Of a stretch of DNA of 64,000 bases, positions 8,506 through 17,371 are shown one piece after another (within the stretch, counting starts at the first letter, position 1; each line of letters starts with the position of its first letter). Both the position numbers and the translations under genes were made by a program. The DNA comes from Liminaster sp964567855 (GTDB lineage: Bacteria > Bacteroidota > Bacteroidia > Bacteroidales > UBA3663). The notes beneath the pieces are model-generated. The model had not been told where the DNA came from, ran no database searches, and saw nothing but the letters and a program-made list of their open reading frames with translations. Location of the stretch: positions 13,566 through 77,565 of the forward strand of contig CAZMOE010000010.1 of assembly GCA_964567855.1 (NCBI GenBank). Direction: 5' to 3'.

Positions 8506-9378
8506 ATGGATACAACAGAATTGCTGAAACAAGTACGTCGGATAGAGATCAAGTCTCGCGGATTGAGTCAGAGTATCTTTGCCGGCAGGTATCATGCCGC
8601 TTTCAAAGGGCATGGCATGTCCTTTGCCGAGGTACGTGAATATCAGTATGGCGACGATGTCCGTGACATAGATTGGAATGTGACGGCGCGACAGAATAAG
8701 CCTCATATCAAGATATTTGAGGAAGAGCGTGAGATGACGGTTATGCTGATGATCGATGTGAGCGGCAGCCGGGAATTCGGAACCGTTTCCAAGACCAAAC
8801 AGGAGGTGATTACGGAAATTGCAGCTACGATGGCTTTCTCGGCGATACAGAATAATGACAAGATCGGGGTGGTCTTCTTCTCAGACCGGATTGAAAAATA
8901 TATTCCACCGCAGAAAGGCAGGAAGCATGTTCTTGCCATCATCAGCGAATTGATCAAATTCCAGCCGGTGCGGCGCGGAACGGACCTCGGACAGGCCATC
9001 CGCTACGTCAGCAATGCCCAGAAGAAGCGCTGTACCGCGTTTTTGATTTCTGATTTTATCGACAGCAAAAATTTTGAGCAACCGCTGACCATTGCCGGCT
9101 CCAAACACGATATGGTAGCCGTTCAGGTCTATGATCCTCGTGAGGTCGAGTTGCCGAATGTCGGTCTGATGAAAGTTTGTGATGCTGAAACCGGTCAGGA
9201 ACGCTGGATCGATACCTCTTCCGCACGTACCCGTCGCGCGTATGCCGACTGGTGGCATAACAATCAGGCAAATATCCGGACGATTTTTAACAAAAGCCGG
9301 GTTGACTTTGTCAGCATTGCCACCGAACAGGATTATGTTCCTGCATTGATGGGCCTATTTGAAAAGCGAGGCAGCTGA
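8506..9378 (+). CDS. DUF58 domain protein (VWA-like) of the Bat operon
   Basis: A 290-residue soluble protein. The DUF58 signature GMSFAEVREYQYGDDVRDID spans about residues 37-56. A MIDAS-type DxSxS metal site is seen in LMIDVSGSRE (Asp84, Ser86, Ser88). Such proteins are the standard partner gene immediately after a MoxR ATPase and are probably acted on by it. The spacing from the MoxR gene is 106 bp, and the short reading frame at 8409-8639 in that gap overlaps this gene and is not convincing. No transmembrane segment is visible, unlike BatA and BatB. Confidence 0.9.
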   Translation: MDTTELLKQVRRIEIKSRGLSQSIFAGRYHAAFKGHGMSFAEVREYQYGDDVRDIDWNVTARQNKPHIKIFEEEREMTVMLMIDVSGSREFGTVSKTKQEVITEIAATMAFSAIQNNDKIGVVFFSDRIEKYIPPQKGRKHVLAIISELIKFQPVRRGTDLGQAIRYVSNAQKKRCTAFLISDFIDSKNFEQPLTIAGSKHDMVAVQVYDPREVELPNVGLMKVCDAETGQERWIDTSSARTRRAYADWWHNNQANIRTIFNKSRVDFVSIATEQDYVPALMGLFEKRGS

Positions 9379-9439
9379 TGGCTTCCTGTTTCGGGGAAAA
9401 TAGCTTGCCCTTTCGATATGTAATTTAGATTATGGAGAA

Positions 9440-10459
9440 ATGAGATTGATAAAAGTTCTTATTACTAGCATTGCGGTTGCCTTATTTTGTTTGCATGCCG
9501 CTTTTCTTCATGCGCAGTCTCCTGCGGTCAAGGCGTTTCTTGACTCCACATATGTCATCATCGGTTCTCCGACGACGATACATCTGGAAGCGACACTCCC
9601 GGCCGACCGCCATTTGAAGTTTCCTTCATATCAGCATGGTGCGGCCATTCCTGTATCTGATGATGCGGAAAGTTTCTTTTTAGAGGTGTCCGGCCAGCCG
9701 GTGACGGATACACTGAGTGCCTCGAACGGAATGCTCACATTGCGTCAGGACATTCGCGTATTCGCTTTTGATTCTGCCAGCCTTTTCATCCCGCCGTTCC
9801 CTCTCCTGTTGGACGGCGATACCATTTATACCAATGCTTTAGCATTGAAAGTGGTTGTCCCGTTTGACGTGGAAGTAGATCCGCAGCGCTATGCCGATAT
9901 CAAAGCTCCTTTGACTCCGGCTTTTGTTCTGTGGGACTATTCCGGATGGTTCTTTCTTGTTTTAGGTATTCTGTTGTGTGTGGCCATCGGGTATGGCGGA
10001 TATCTCTACTATAAGAAGCGCAGTGTGAAAAAGGAAGGGGTTGCCGAACCGGCCGCCGTTGTTTTGTCTCCCTATGAGGAAGCGATGCAGGCTTTGACCC
10101 TTCTTGATGAGAAAAAACTCTGGCAGCAGGGGTTGAACAAGCAGTTCTATACCGAACTGGTCGACATTTTGCGTATCTACATTGAGCGGCGTTTTTACGT
10201 TTCAGCCATGGAAAAGACCTCTTATGAGATTCTTACTGAAATGCGCCGGGTAGATGGAGTAACGCAATCGTCCATGCAAAACCTGAAGCAGGTGCTGACC
10301 CTTTCCGATCTCGTAAAGTTCGCCAAATATGTTCCGCTTGCCGATGATAACCATTTGAGTTTTATCAATGTCAAAATGTTTATTTCCCAGACGGTAGAAG
10401 AGAAGTGCATGGACACCTCGTCCGTAGTGGCTCCCGTAGACGAGCCGGCGGTGGAATAA
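9440..10459 (+). CDS. Bat-operon membrane protein of unknown function
   Basis: A 339-residue protein with a Sec signal peptide ending near LHAQS, a periplasmic beta-rich domain (about 27-165), one transmembrane segment (about 172-192, WFFLVLGILLCVAIGYG) and a cytoplasmic helical domain (about 210-320). The layout is a short version of BatD, and it occupies the slot where other Bacteroidota Bat operons carry an uncharacterised protein. It probably works with the MoxR/DUF58 pair in the membrane. No catalytic motif was recognised. Confidence 0.78.
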   Translation: MRLIKVLITSIAVALFCLHAAFLHAQSPAVKAFLDSTYVIIGSPTTIHLEATLPADRHLKFPSYQHGAAIPVSDDAESFFLEVSGQPVTDTLSASNGMLTLRQDIRVFAFDSASLFIPPFPLLLDGDTIYTNALALKVVVPFDVEVDPQRYADIKAPLTPAFVLWDYSGWFFLVLGILLCVAIGYGGYLYYKKRSVKKEGVAEPAAVVLSPYEEAMQALTLLDEKKLWQQGLNKQFYTELVDILRIYIERRFYVSAMEKTSYEILTEMRRVDGVTQSSMQNLKQVLTLSDLVKFAKYVPLADDNHLSFINVKMFISQTVEEKCMDTSSVVAPVDEPAVE

Positions 10460-10496
10460 GTAACACGATCATTCAATAAAAAAACAGGTTGAGAAA

Positions 10497-11489
10497 ATGA
10501 TATTTGCACATCCTTATTCTTTGTTTCTTTTGATATTGATTCCGCTTGCCGTGGCGTTTTACATATGGAGACACAAACGGGCGGAGGCATCTATGCAGAT
10601 TCCATCGACGCGGCCATTTGCGAATCTTCCACGCTCTTATAAGGAATATCTGCGGCATGTGAATTTCGTGTTGTCGATGGGTGCGCTGGCATTGGTCGTC
10701 GTGGTTCTGGCCCGTCCGCAAAGTACGGACAGCTGGAGCCAAAGCAATACGGAGGGCATCGATATCGTATTGTCGCTGGACGTTTCCAATTCTATGCTGA
10801 CGCCGGATTTCAAGCCGAACCGGGTAGAGGCGGCCAAGGACGTGGCCGGCCGTTTCGTCGCCGGTCGTCCGAACGACAACATCGGTATGGTTATCTTTGG
10901 AAAAGAGAGTTACACAATGTGCCCGATGACCTCTGACCATGCGGTTCTTTCCAATATGTTGCAATCGGTTTCCACCGATCTGATCGATGGAACGGCAACG
11001 GCCATAGGCGATGGGCTTGTGACCGCTGTCAATCGTATTAAAGACGGAGTGGCCAAGTCGAAGACTATCATTCTGCTCACCGACGGAACCAACAATGCCG
11101 GTAACGTGGCTCCCCGCGATGCCGCAGAAGTGGCAAAGGCGTTGGGTATCCGGCTCTATACTATCGGTGTCGGCTCAAGAGGCGAAGTGGAGATGGTCGT
11201 AGGTACCGATCCTTTCGGACGGCCTGTCAGGCAACGGGTAAAGGCCGACATCGATGAAGTGACGTTGAAAGATATGGCGCAGATCACCGGCGGCCGCTAT
11301 TTCCGGGCTACCGACAAGAACTCTCTGATTTCCATTTTTGAGGAAATCGATCAAATGGAAAAGACCAAGATGAGCGTTCGCGAATTTAGCCGTAAAGAGG
11401 AGGAATATCTTCCTTACGCTTTGGCCGCGCTCGGCCTTTTGTTACTATATGTATTGTTGCGCAATACGGTTTTGCGCTACATACCGTAA
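10497..11489 (+). CDS. batA: BatA, VWA-domain membrane protein
   Basis: A 330-residue inner-membrane protein. Hydrophobic segments occur at about residues 8-24 and 55-72, then a von Willebrand factor A domain with the MIDAS motif LSLDVSNSM (Asp95, Ser97, Ser99) and LLTDGTNNAG further on, and a final transmembrane segment near 308-325. The VWA domain would face the periplasm and bind a partner through a divalent metal ion. It lies 37 bp after the preceding Bat gene. BatA and BatB are paralogous and probably form a complex. Confidence 0.93.
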   Translation: MIFAHPYSLFLLILIPLAVAFYIWRHKRAEASMQIPSTRPFANLPRSYKEYLRHVNFVLSMGALALVVVVLARPQSTDSWSQSNTEGIDIVLSLDVSNSMLTPDFKPNRVEAAKDVAGRFVAGRPNDNIGMVIFGKESYTMCPMTSDHAVLSNMLQSVSTDLIDGTATAIGDGLVTAVNRIKDGVAKSKTIILLTDGTNNAGNVAPRDAAEVAKALGIRLYTIGVGSRGEVEMVVGTDPFGRPVRQRVKADIDEVTLKDMAQITGGRYFRATDKNSLISIFEEIDQMEKTKMSVREFSRKEEEYLPYALAALGLLLLYVLLRNTVLRYIP

Positions 11490-11545
11490 CCGGAGACCTT
11501 GAAATTTCAGGATAATTCTATAAAACACAATGCTATCTTTATATA

Positions 11546-12577
11546 ATGGAAAATTTTAGGTTTGCTAATCCTCAAATGCTATGGCTTCTGCTGCTTGTGG
11601 CGGCATTCATAGTCCTATATGTGATGATGCGGTATCTCGGACGGCGAGACTTGCAGCGTTTCGGCAACATCGCCTTGCTGCGACCGCTCGCACCTGCCGT
11701 TTCCGGGGCAAAACTCGGTCTGAAATTCATTTTGCAGATGATTGCATTGGTTTCGCTCATTGTGGCGGTTGCAAGACCTCAGTTCGGATCGAAACTGGAA
11801 ACTGTGAAAAAGGAGGGTGTAGAGGTGATGGTATGTCTGGACATTTCCAATTCCATGCTGGCGGAAGATGTCGCCCCCAACCGACTTCAGAAAGCCAAGC
11901 GCATGTTGTCCAAACTCCTCGATCAGATGCAGAATGACAAAGTCGGTCTGATTGTCTTCGCCGGAGATGCCTTTACGCAATTGCCCATCACGAGCGATTT
12001 CGTTTCGGCCAAAATGTTCCTGAGCAGTATAGACCCGAAGATGGTTTCCATTCAGGGTACGGCCATAGGTTCAGCCATCAACCTTGCCGTCCGTTCGTTT
12101 ACACCCAATGAAACGTCCGATAAAACCATTATTATCATTACCGATGGCGAGAATCATGAGGACGATGCCACCGGCGCCGCCCGGGCTGCAATGGAGAAAG
12201 GCATTAAGGTCAATGTCATCGGTATCGGTTCTCCTGCAGGTTCTCCGGTTCCCGACGGAAGCGGCAGGGCGGGAAGTTTCCGCAAAGATAAAGACGGCAA
12301 TACCGTCACCACTCGTCTGAACGAGTCCATGATGCAGGATATCGCTGCAGCCGGACAGGGTATGTATGTACGTGCCGACAATACCAATTCAGCACTCAAC
12401 GCCATGGTCGATGCACTCAAGGGTATGAAAAAGTCGGAACTGGAAAGCCGTATCTATGCTGACTACGACGATAAATTTGAATGGTTTATCTGGGTCGCTT
12501 TCGTCTGTCTGCTGATCAATGCGTTTCTTCTGGATAGAGCGAATCCTTACCTCAGTAAATTTAAATTGTTTGATTGA
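11546..12577 (+). CDS. batB: BatB, VWA-domain membrane protein
   Basis: A 343-residue paralogue of BatA with the same layout: N-terminal hydrophobic segments (about 11-28 and 58-76), a VWA domain with MIDAS motif VCLDISNSM (Asp99, Ser101, Ser103), the metal-site segment IITDGENHED, and a C-terminal transmembrane segment at about 313-330. It probably pairs with BatA in the inner membrane. Its stop codon at 12575-12577 lies three bases before the BatC ATG, so translational coupling is likely. Confidence 0.93.
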   Translation: MENFRFANPQMLWLLLLVAAFIVLYVMMRYLGRRDLQRFGNIALLRPLAPAVSGAKLGLKFILQMIALVSLIVAVARPQFGSKLETVKKEGVEVMVCLDISNSMLAEDVAPNRLQKAKRMLSKLLDQMQNDKVGLIVFAGDAFTQLPITSDFVSAKMFLSSIDPKMVSIQGTAIGSAINLAVRSFTPNETSDKTIIIITDGENHEDDATGAARAAMEKGIKVNVIGIGSPAGSPVPDGSGRAGSFRKDKDGNTVTTRLNESMMQDIAAAGQGMYVRADNTNSALNAMVDALKGMKKSELESRIYADYDDKFEWFIWVAFVCLLINAFLLDRANPYLSKFKLFD

Positions 12578-12579
12578 TT

Positions 12580-13365
12580 ATGAATAAGCGCTTATTATTG
12601 TTTTTGCTTTTGCTACCGGTTTGCTGGGCGTCGCTTTCTGCGCAGAAGAAAGTGCGTCAGAACATCCGTCAGGGTAACGAGCATTATGATAAATCGGAAT
12701 ATCTGGAGTCGGAAATCGCCTATCGGAAGGCGTTGGAGGGAAATGCGGCAGATTCGATTGCAAAATTTAATCTTGGAAATGCGCTTTATCGCCAGCAGAA
12801 GGCCGATGCTGCCATGGAGCAGTATATGGCAACTGCCACCGGCGCCGAGCGGTCCGGCGATCTGCAACTGGCTGCCAAGGCCTATTTCAATGCCGGCGAC
12901 GTCTGCCTGGCCACACAGGATTATGCCCGTGCCGAAGAACTTTTCAAGCAGTCATTGCGTATGGATCCGAGCGATCACGATGCCCGCTATAACATGATTC
13001 TTGCCCGCAAGCTCAAGCAGCAACAGGAACAGCAGCAGGAAAATCAGGATCAGAACCAGAATCAGGATAACAAATCCGACGAGCAGAAACAACAGGAGCA
13101 GCAACAGCAGAACCAGCAGAATCAGGATCAGCAGCAACAGGATGAACAGCAGCAGAATCGGGATCAGAAGGAAGATCGGCAACAGCAGGAGCAACAGGAG
13201 CAAAATCAGCAATCGCAGTCGGCCAATGCAGCTCCGAAGATGTCGCAAGAGCAGATTGAGGCCATCCTGAACGCTGCCAATCAGGAAGAAAAGGATGTGC
13301 AGGACAAAGTGCGTGAGCAACTGATGAAACAAACCGAACGGAAACGGACGGATAAGGATTGGTAA
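12580..13365 (+). CDS. batC: BatC, TPR protein with a Gln/Asn-rich tail
   Basis: A 261-residue periplasmic protein, counting from the ATG at 12580; a TTG at 12574 in the same frame is a less likely start. A signal peptide ends near LSAQK. Two or three tetratricopeptide repeats follow (about 30-140), with typical segments such as IAKFNLGNALYRQQKADAAM and AAKAYFNAGDVCLA. From about residue 148 to 220 the protein is almost only Gln, Asn, Glu, Asp and Lys, coded by runs of CAG and CAA. TPR proteins of Bat operons are thought to scaffold the VWA proteins. The low-complexity tail is probably disordered and free to vary in length. Confidence 0.9.
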   Translation: MNKRLLLFLLLLPVCWASLSAQKKVRQNIRQGNEHYDKSEYLESEIAYRKALEGNAADSIAKFNLGNALYRQQKADAAMEQYMATATGAERSGDLQLAAKAYFNAGDVCLATQDYARAEELFKQSLRMDPSDHDARYNMILARKLKQQQEQQQENQDQNQNQDNKSDEQKQQEQQQQNQQNQDQQQQDEQQQNRDQKEDRQQQEQQEQNQQSQSANAAPKMSQEQIEAILNAANQEEKDVQDKVREQLMKQTERKRTDKDW

Positions 13366-13373
13366 GATAAAGT

Positions 13374-15269
13374 ATGACGACAATGATGATAAAAAGACTA
13401 TTTTTAGCTCTGTTTACCTTCTGCTTGATGTTTGCGCTTCAGGCAGAAGAGGTGACTTTTCGAGTAAAGGCCCCGTCGGCTGTGGCTGTGGGGGATCAGT
13501 TTCAGGTGGAATATTCGGTAAATGCCACGGGGAATAACTTTCGTTGTAATATAGAAGAAAGCGGACTGCGGGTTCTGACCGGCCCTGCTGCGGGTACCCG
13601 TATGTCCTACAGTACTGTCAATGGCGGGCAGATGTCCCGCTCCGTCAGCACCTCTTTTACCTATTACCTGATGGCGGAGAAAGAGGGCTCTTTCACCGTG
13701 CCGGCGGCTACGGTCAGCGTCGACGGGAAAAGTTATACATCGAATACGGCGACCATCAAGGTCCTGCCGGCCGATGAGCCTGCGTCCGGAGGAAATCATC
13801 AAGGTTCCCGGAACGGAACGTCCGGAAACGGCGGTAGCGGACAGGGCGGCCGTTCGTCCAATACATCTATCAGCAAAGAAGACGTTCAGCTCGATATCGA
13901 GTTTTCCAAGACGAAAGCCTACGAGGGGGAAGCTATTCTGGCCACATTAAAATTGTATTTCAAGAATCATCGTGTCGTTGACATTGCCGACGCCAAGCTT
14001 CCCGACTTTGAGGGTTTTATGGTGCAGGATATAGATCTGCCCCAGCAGCAGGTGAATCTGGAACGCTATAAGGGCGCGAACTATCAGACCTATGTGTTGA
14101 AACAATATTTATTGTTCCCTCAGCGTGCCGGCAAGATTGAAATACCGTCAGTTTCCGTAACAGCCGTCGCCCAGATCGTTGTTACCCGTCGGGGAAGCGG
14201 CTTCTTCTTCGACATGCCGATGGATTACACCCAGAATGTAGAGGTTCCCGTGACCAGTGCTCCGCATACGATTACGGTCGAACCATTGCCGGCCGGAAAG
14301 CCTGCCGCTTACATGGGCGGTGTCGGAAATTTCAATATCAAGGCTCATCTGAGTACCGATCATATCAAGGCCAACGAGGTATTGACCTATAAACTTGAAA
14401 TCGAAGGAACCGGAAACATTAAATATGTCAAAGAACCGGAACCGGTGTTCCCGGCGGATTTTGAAATCTATGATCCCAAGGTAGATGTCTCGGTCAAGAC
14501 CACTTCAAAGGGCATGAGCGGCCGGAAAGTCATAGAATATACGGTGATTCCCCGATATGCCGGTACTTTCGAGATTCCGGCGGTCGAGTTCGGCTATTTC
14601 GATCCGAAGACCGGACAGTACCGGACGGCGGCGACGCAGGCGTTTACCCTGACTGTCGAAAAAGGAGCCGATGGAAGCGGTGCGGCTGGCGGCAACAGCA
14701 ACATTGCAGACTTCTCGGGCACCAATCAGGAACGTATCAAACACCTGGGGAACGACATCCGCTACATTCATCCCCTTTCGGCCGGAGATTTGAAGCGGGA
14801 CTCTGTCCCGTTGTATGCCGTATCGCTTTACTGGCTCTTCTTCCTGATCCCGTTAGTGGCATTCATCATCATTGCTATCGTCTATCGCCGTCAATTAAAG
14901 TTGAACGCCGATCTGGATCTGAAGCGTACCAAGAAGGCTAATAAGCTGGCCGTCAAACGGCTCAAGGAGGCCTCTGCGGCCCTTAAGTCGCAGGATGAGG
15001 GACGTTTCTACGAGGCTGTCCACAAGGCCATGCTGGGCTATGTGAGTGATAAACTCAGTATTCCGGTTTCCGAACTTTCGCACGAAAATGTCGAGCAGCA
15101 GCTTGTCGGACACGGTGCCTCTGCCGATTTGGCCGCTCAGTTTGTTGAAATCCTTTCCACTTGCGAGTTTGCCCGCTATGCGCCCTCTCACAGCACCCGG
15201 GCCATGGATGACCTTTATGTCCGTTCAGGCAAGATACTTGAAAACCTGGAGGATACGCTGAAGAAGTAA
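13374..15269 (+). CDS. batD: BatD, large membrane protein
   Basis: A 631-residue protein with a signal peptide (hydrophobic core before LQAEEV), several periplasmic beta-sandwich domains, one transmembrane segment at about residues 487-508 (WLFFLIPLVAFIIIAIVY) and a cytoplasmic helical domain. A Gly/Ser/Asn-rich linker lies near residues 142-165. This matches BatD (oxygen-tolerance domain) proteins. The start at 13374 could be replaced by the ATG codons at 13383 or 13386. It follows BatC by 8 bp. In Bacteroides, loss of Bat genes reduces survival on air exposure; the molecular activity is unknown. Confidence 0.92.
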   Translation: MTTMMIKRLFLALFTFCLMFALQAEEVTFRVKAPSAVAVGDQFQVEYSVNATGNNFRCNIEESGLRVLTGPAAGTRMSYSTVNGGQMSRSVSTSFTYYLMAEKEGSFTVPAATVSVDGKSYTSNTATIKVLPADEPASGGNHQGSRNGTSGNGGSGQGGRSSNTSISKEDVQLDIEFSKTKAYEGEAILATLKLYFKNHRVVDIADAKLPDFEGFMVQDIDLPQQQVNLERYKGANYQTYVLKQYLLFPQRAGKIEIPSVSVTAVAQIVVTRRGSGFFFDMPMDYTQNVEVPVTSAPHTITVEPLPAGKPAAYMGGVGNFNIKAHLSTDHIKANEVLTYKLEIEGTGNIKYVKEPEPVFPADFEIYDPKVDVSVKTTSKGMSGRKVIEYTVIPRYAGTFEIPAVEFGYFDPKTGQYRTAATQAFTLTVEKGADGSGAAGGNSNIADFSGTNQERIKHLGNDIRYIHPLSAGDLKRDSVPLYAVSLYWLFFLIPLVAFIIIAIVYRRQLKLNADLDLKRTKKANKLAVKRLKEASAALKSQDEGRFYEAVHKAMLGYVSDKLSIPVSELSHENVEQQLVGHGASADLAAQFVEILSTCEFARYAPSHSTRAMDDLYVRSGKILENLEDTLKK

Positions 15270-15317
15270 CTGTGAGTCGATAAATGGAATCTGAAATCTT
15301 TTAAAGTTTGACGAATA

Positions 15318-16178
15318 ATGAATACCAAATCTATATTTCCGACCTTAGTGTCGCTCTGTGTCGCATTCCTGATTCAGGCGACGACCGCCAGTGCCCAGTC
15401 TGACGGTTCCGGCGCTGCTGCGGTTACCTCCGATACTCTGACTGCTGCAGCCCCGGCGACGGTAGCCGGTGGCGATATGCTTTCTGCCGATGCCATTTTG
15501 CAGGCGGCGACCTCCCACTATGAGGCCGGCCGTTACGCGGAGGCCGTTGAGGCCTATGAGACCGTGGCCGGCTGTTACGGCACCTCGGCCACGCTTTATT
15601 ATAATCTTGGCAATGCTTACTATAAGAATAAGCAGTATGCCCAGGCCATCATTCAATACGAACGTTGTCTGTTGCTGGATCCGGCCTACGCCGACGCAGC
15701 TGTCAATCTGGAGATGGCCCGCATGCACTCGGTAGATAAAATCGAGGCTATCCGTCCGGTTATTTTCGAGGAGTGGAGCAACGGAGTCCGCGATCTTCTG
15801 ACGTGCGATGCGTGGGCCGTTCTGGCTGTCGTTCTGTTTCTGTTGTTCGTCATCTGTCTGTTTGCCTATTTCTTTTTGCGGCGTCGGACTTGGCGCAAGT
15901 TCGGATTCTATGGCGGCATTCTGGCCTTCCTGCTTTGCATCCTTTCCATTTATTATGCCGACGCTCAATACGAGAAACTTACGGTAAGGAATCATGCTAT
16001 CGTCGTGACGCCGACCGTCACCGTCCGTTCCTCTCCGGCCGAGAGCGGCACGCAGTTGTTCCCGATTCATGAAGGTACGAAAGTCAGGATCCGTTCCACC
16101 TTGGGTGAATGGTCTGAGATAGAACTCATGGACGGAAACATCGGCTGGATGCCCAGTGGCGATCTGGAAGTGATTTGA
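15318..16178 (+). CDS. batE: BatE, TPR and SH3-like domain protein
   Basis: A 286-residue protein with a signal peptide ending near TASAQ, TPR repeats (about 62-140, for example LYYNLGNAYYKNKQYAQA), two transmembrane segments (about 158-180 and 187-206) and a C-terminal bacterial SH3-like domain that starts at TVTVRSSPAESG and ends with GWMPSGDLEVI. SH3b domains often bind cell-wall peptides or other proteins. It closes the Bat operon 48 bp after BatD. Family assignment rests on position, TPR content and the SH3 tail. Confidence 0.9.
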   Translation: MNTKSIFPTLVSLCVAFLIQATTASAQSDGSGAAAVTSDTLTAAAPATVAGGDMLSADAILQAATSHYEAGRYAEAVEAYETVAGCYGTSATLYYNLGNAYYKNKQYAQAIIQYERCLLLDPAYADAAVNLEMARMHSVDKIEAIRPVIFEEWSNGVRDLLTCDAWAVLAVVLFLLFVICLFAYFFLRRRTWRKFGFYGGILAFLLCILSIYYADAQYEKLTVRNHAIVVTPTVTVRSSPAESGTQLFPIHEGTKVRIRSTLGEWSEIELMDGNIGWMPSGDLEVI

Positions 16179-16233
16179 ACCATTATCGACATCGTCCGGA
16201 GATTGCGGTCCGCCGGCGTTGCAGATTCTTGTT

Positions 16234-17226
16234 ATGAGAGGACTATTGATTGTCATATTGGCTTTTATTGTCACGGGATGTACGTGGGGCAATTCGTCCG
16301 ATACAGCCTTGGACGATGCCGAACGGGTGATGGGAGAGAATCCGGAAGAGGCTTTTGAACGGCTCAGCATCATCGATGTTTCTGAGTTTGCCGATTCTGC
16401 CACCATGGCACGGTGGGCTTTTCTGTATAGCGATGCGATGATGAGGTGCAGGCTCGCAGCCCCGTCGGATACGATTATTTCCATTGCCGTCCGCTATTAT
16501 GCTTCATCCGGTGAACGGCAGCTTTTGGCGCGATCGAAAGAAATCCGGTCAGCGCTTCTGTTACAGGAGCCGGAGGCAGATGCTCTGTTGCAGGCCCGTT
16601 ATGTACAGAAGGTCAAGGAATATGCTCTTTATAAAGAGCGGCGGCAGCGGCATCTCTGGGTGCTGGAAGGGACAGTAATTTTATTCATTCTCATAGGCAT
16701 GATGCTTTGGCAGCAACGGCGTTTACGGTGGCAGGCTTGTCAAAATGAGGTGTTGCTTGCTCAGGCAGCCTCTTTGCGTGAGGCTGTGGCGGTCGAGAAG
16801 AACCTGACGGCGGGATTGTCGATTGTGGTGGATGATCAGTTTGTTAGGCGTTTCCGTTTTATCGATCAGTTATGTTCCACCTATTATGAAAATCAGGGTA
16901 CAGCCTCGGAACGCAATGCCATCGCCCGCGAGGTGAAGCGGGAGATCGAGGCCTTTAAGTGCGACAGCAAGACATTTTCCGGCCTGGAGGCCGCAGTGGC
17001 CGATGTCCATGCCGACTGGCTTGCCGTCGTTCGGGAAGCGTTGCCCCGCCTCAGTACCGATGATTATCAATTGCTGATTTATCTGATCTGCGGATTTTCT
17101 TCGCAGGCGATAAGCATCTTTATCGGCGAAAAAGTGGAAACCGTCTATAAGCGGAAATCCCGTCTGAAAGGAAAGATTTGCCAAGCTGGCGGCCGTTGTC
17201 GGGACCTGCTTCTCCCGATTTTCTGA
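16234..17226 (+). CDS. Membrane-anchored HTH regulator with lipoprotein-like N-terminus
   Basis: A 330-residue protein from the ATG at 16234; the TTG at 16219 would put five residues before the signal peptide. A signal sequence ends in FIVTGC, a lipobox. A short periplasmic helical region follows, then a strong transmembrane segment (about 144-162, LEGTVILFILIGMMLW), a cytoplasmic coiled-coil segment and a C-terminal region LSTDDYQLLIYLICGFSSQA resembling a LuxR-like helix-turn-helix. This architecture occurs in Bacteroidota TPR-type regulators. It lies 55 bp after BatE and just before an outer-membrane receptor gene. A terminator-like hairpin overlaps its stop codon. Target genes are unknown; the neighbouring receptor is a candidate. 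Confidence 0.7.
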   Translation: MRGLLIVILAFIVTGCTWGNSSDTALDDAERVMGENPEEAFERLSIIDVSEFADSATMARWAFLYSDAMMRCRLAAPSDTIISIAVRYYASSGERQLLARSKEIRSALLLQEPEADALLQARYVQKVKEYALYKERRQRHLWVLEGTVILFILIGMMLWQQRRLRWQACQNEVLLAQAASLREAVAVEKNLTAGLSIVVDDQFVRRFRFIDQLCSTYYENQGTASERNAIAREVKREIEAFKCDSKTFSGLEAAVADVHADWLAVVREALPRLSTDDYQLLIYLICGFSSQAISIFIGEKVETVYKRKSRLKGKICQAGGRCRDLLLPIF

Positions 17227-17258
17227 CGGCGCTCTCATCCGGTCAGAATTTTCTTTTT
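17221..17258 (+). terminator. Terminator-like hairpin after the HTH regulator
   Basis: TTCTGAC at 17221-17227 pairs with GTCAGAA at 17242-17248, followed by a T-rich run (TTTTCTTTTT). It overlaps the regulator's stop codon and precedes the promoter of the next gene. Confidence 0.5.
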
Positions 17259-17318
17259 CATATTTTTGTAATCAATTATATCATAGTGTATTATATATTC
17301 TCTGTGTCAGACCGTGAA

Positions 17319-17351
17319 TTTGGAATTTACGAGTTCCTCATACTACCTTTG
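17319..17351 (+). promoter_or_regulatory. Promoter of the TonB-receptor-like gene
   Basis: TTTG at 17319-17322 and TACCTTTG at 17344-17351, with 21 bp between them, match the Bacteroidota -33/-7 consensus well. The start codon is 20 bp further on, so the leader is very short. Confidence 0.65.
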
Positions 17352-17371
17352 CAGGCAAAAACGCAGAGTCT

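Noticed and set aside
8409..8639. A 76-codon frame between the MoxR and DUF58 genes
   Set aside because: It overlaps the N-terminal part of the DUF58 gene in another frame and has no recognisable content.
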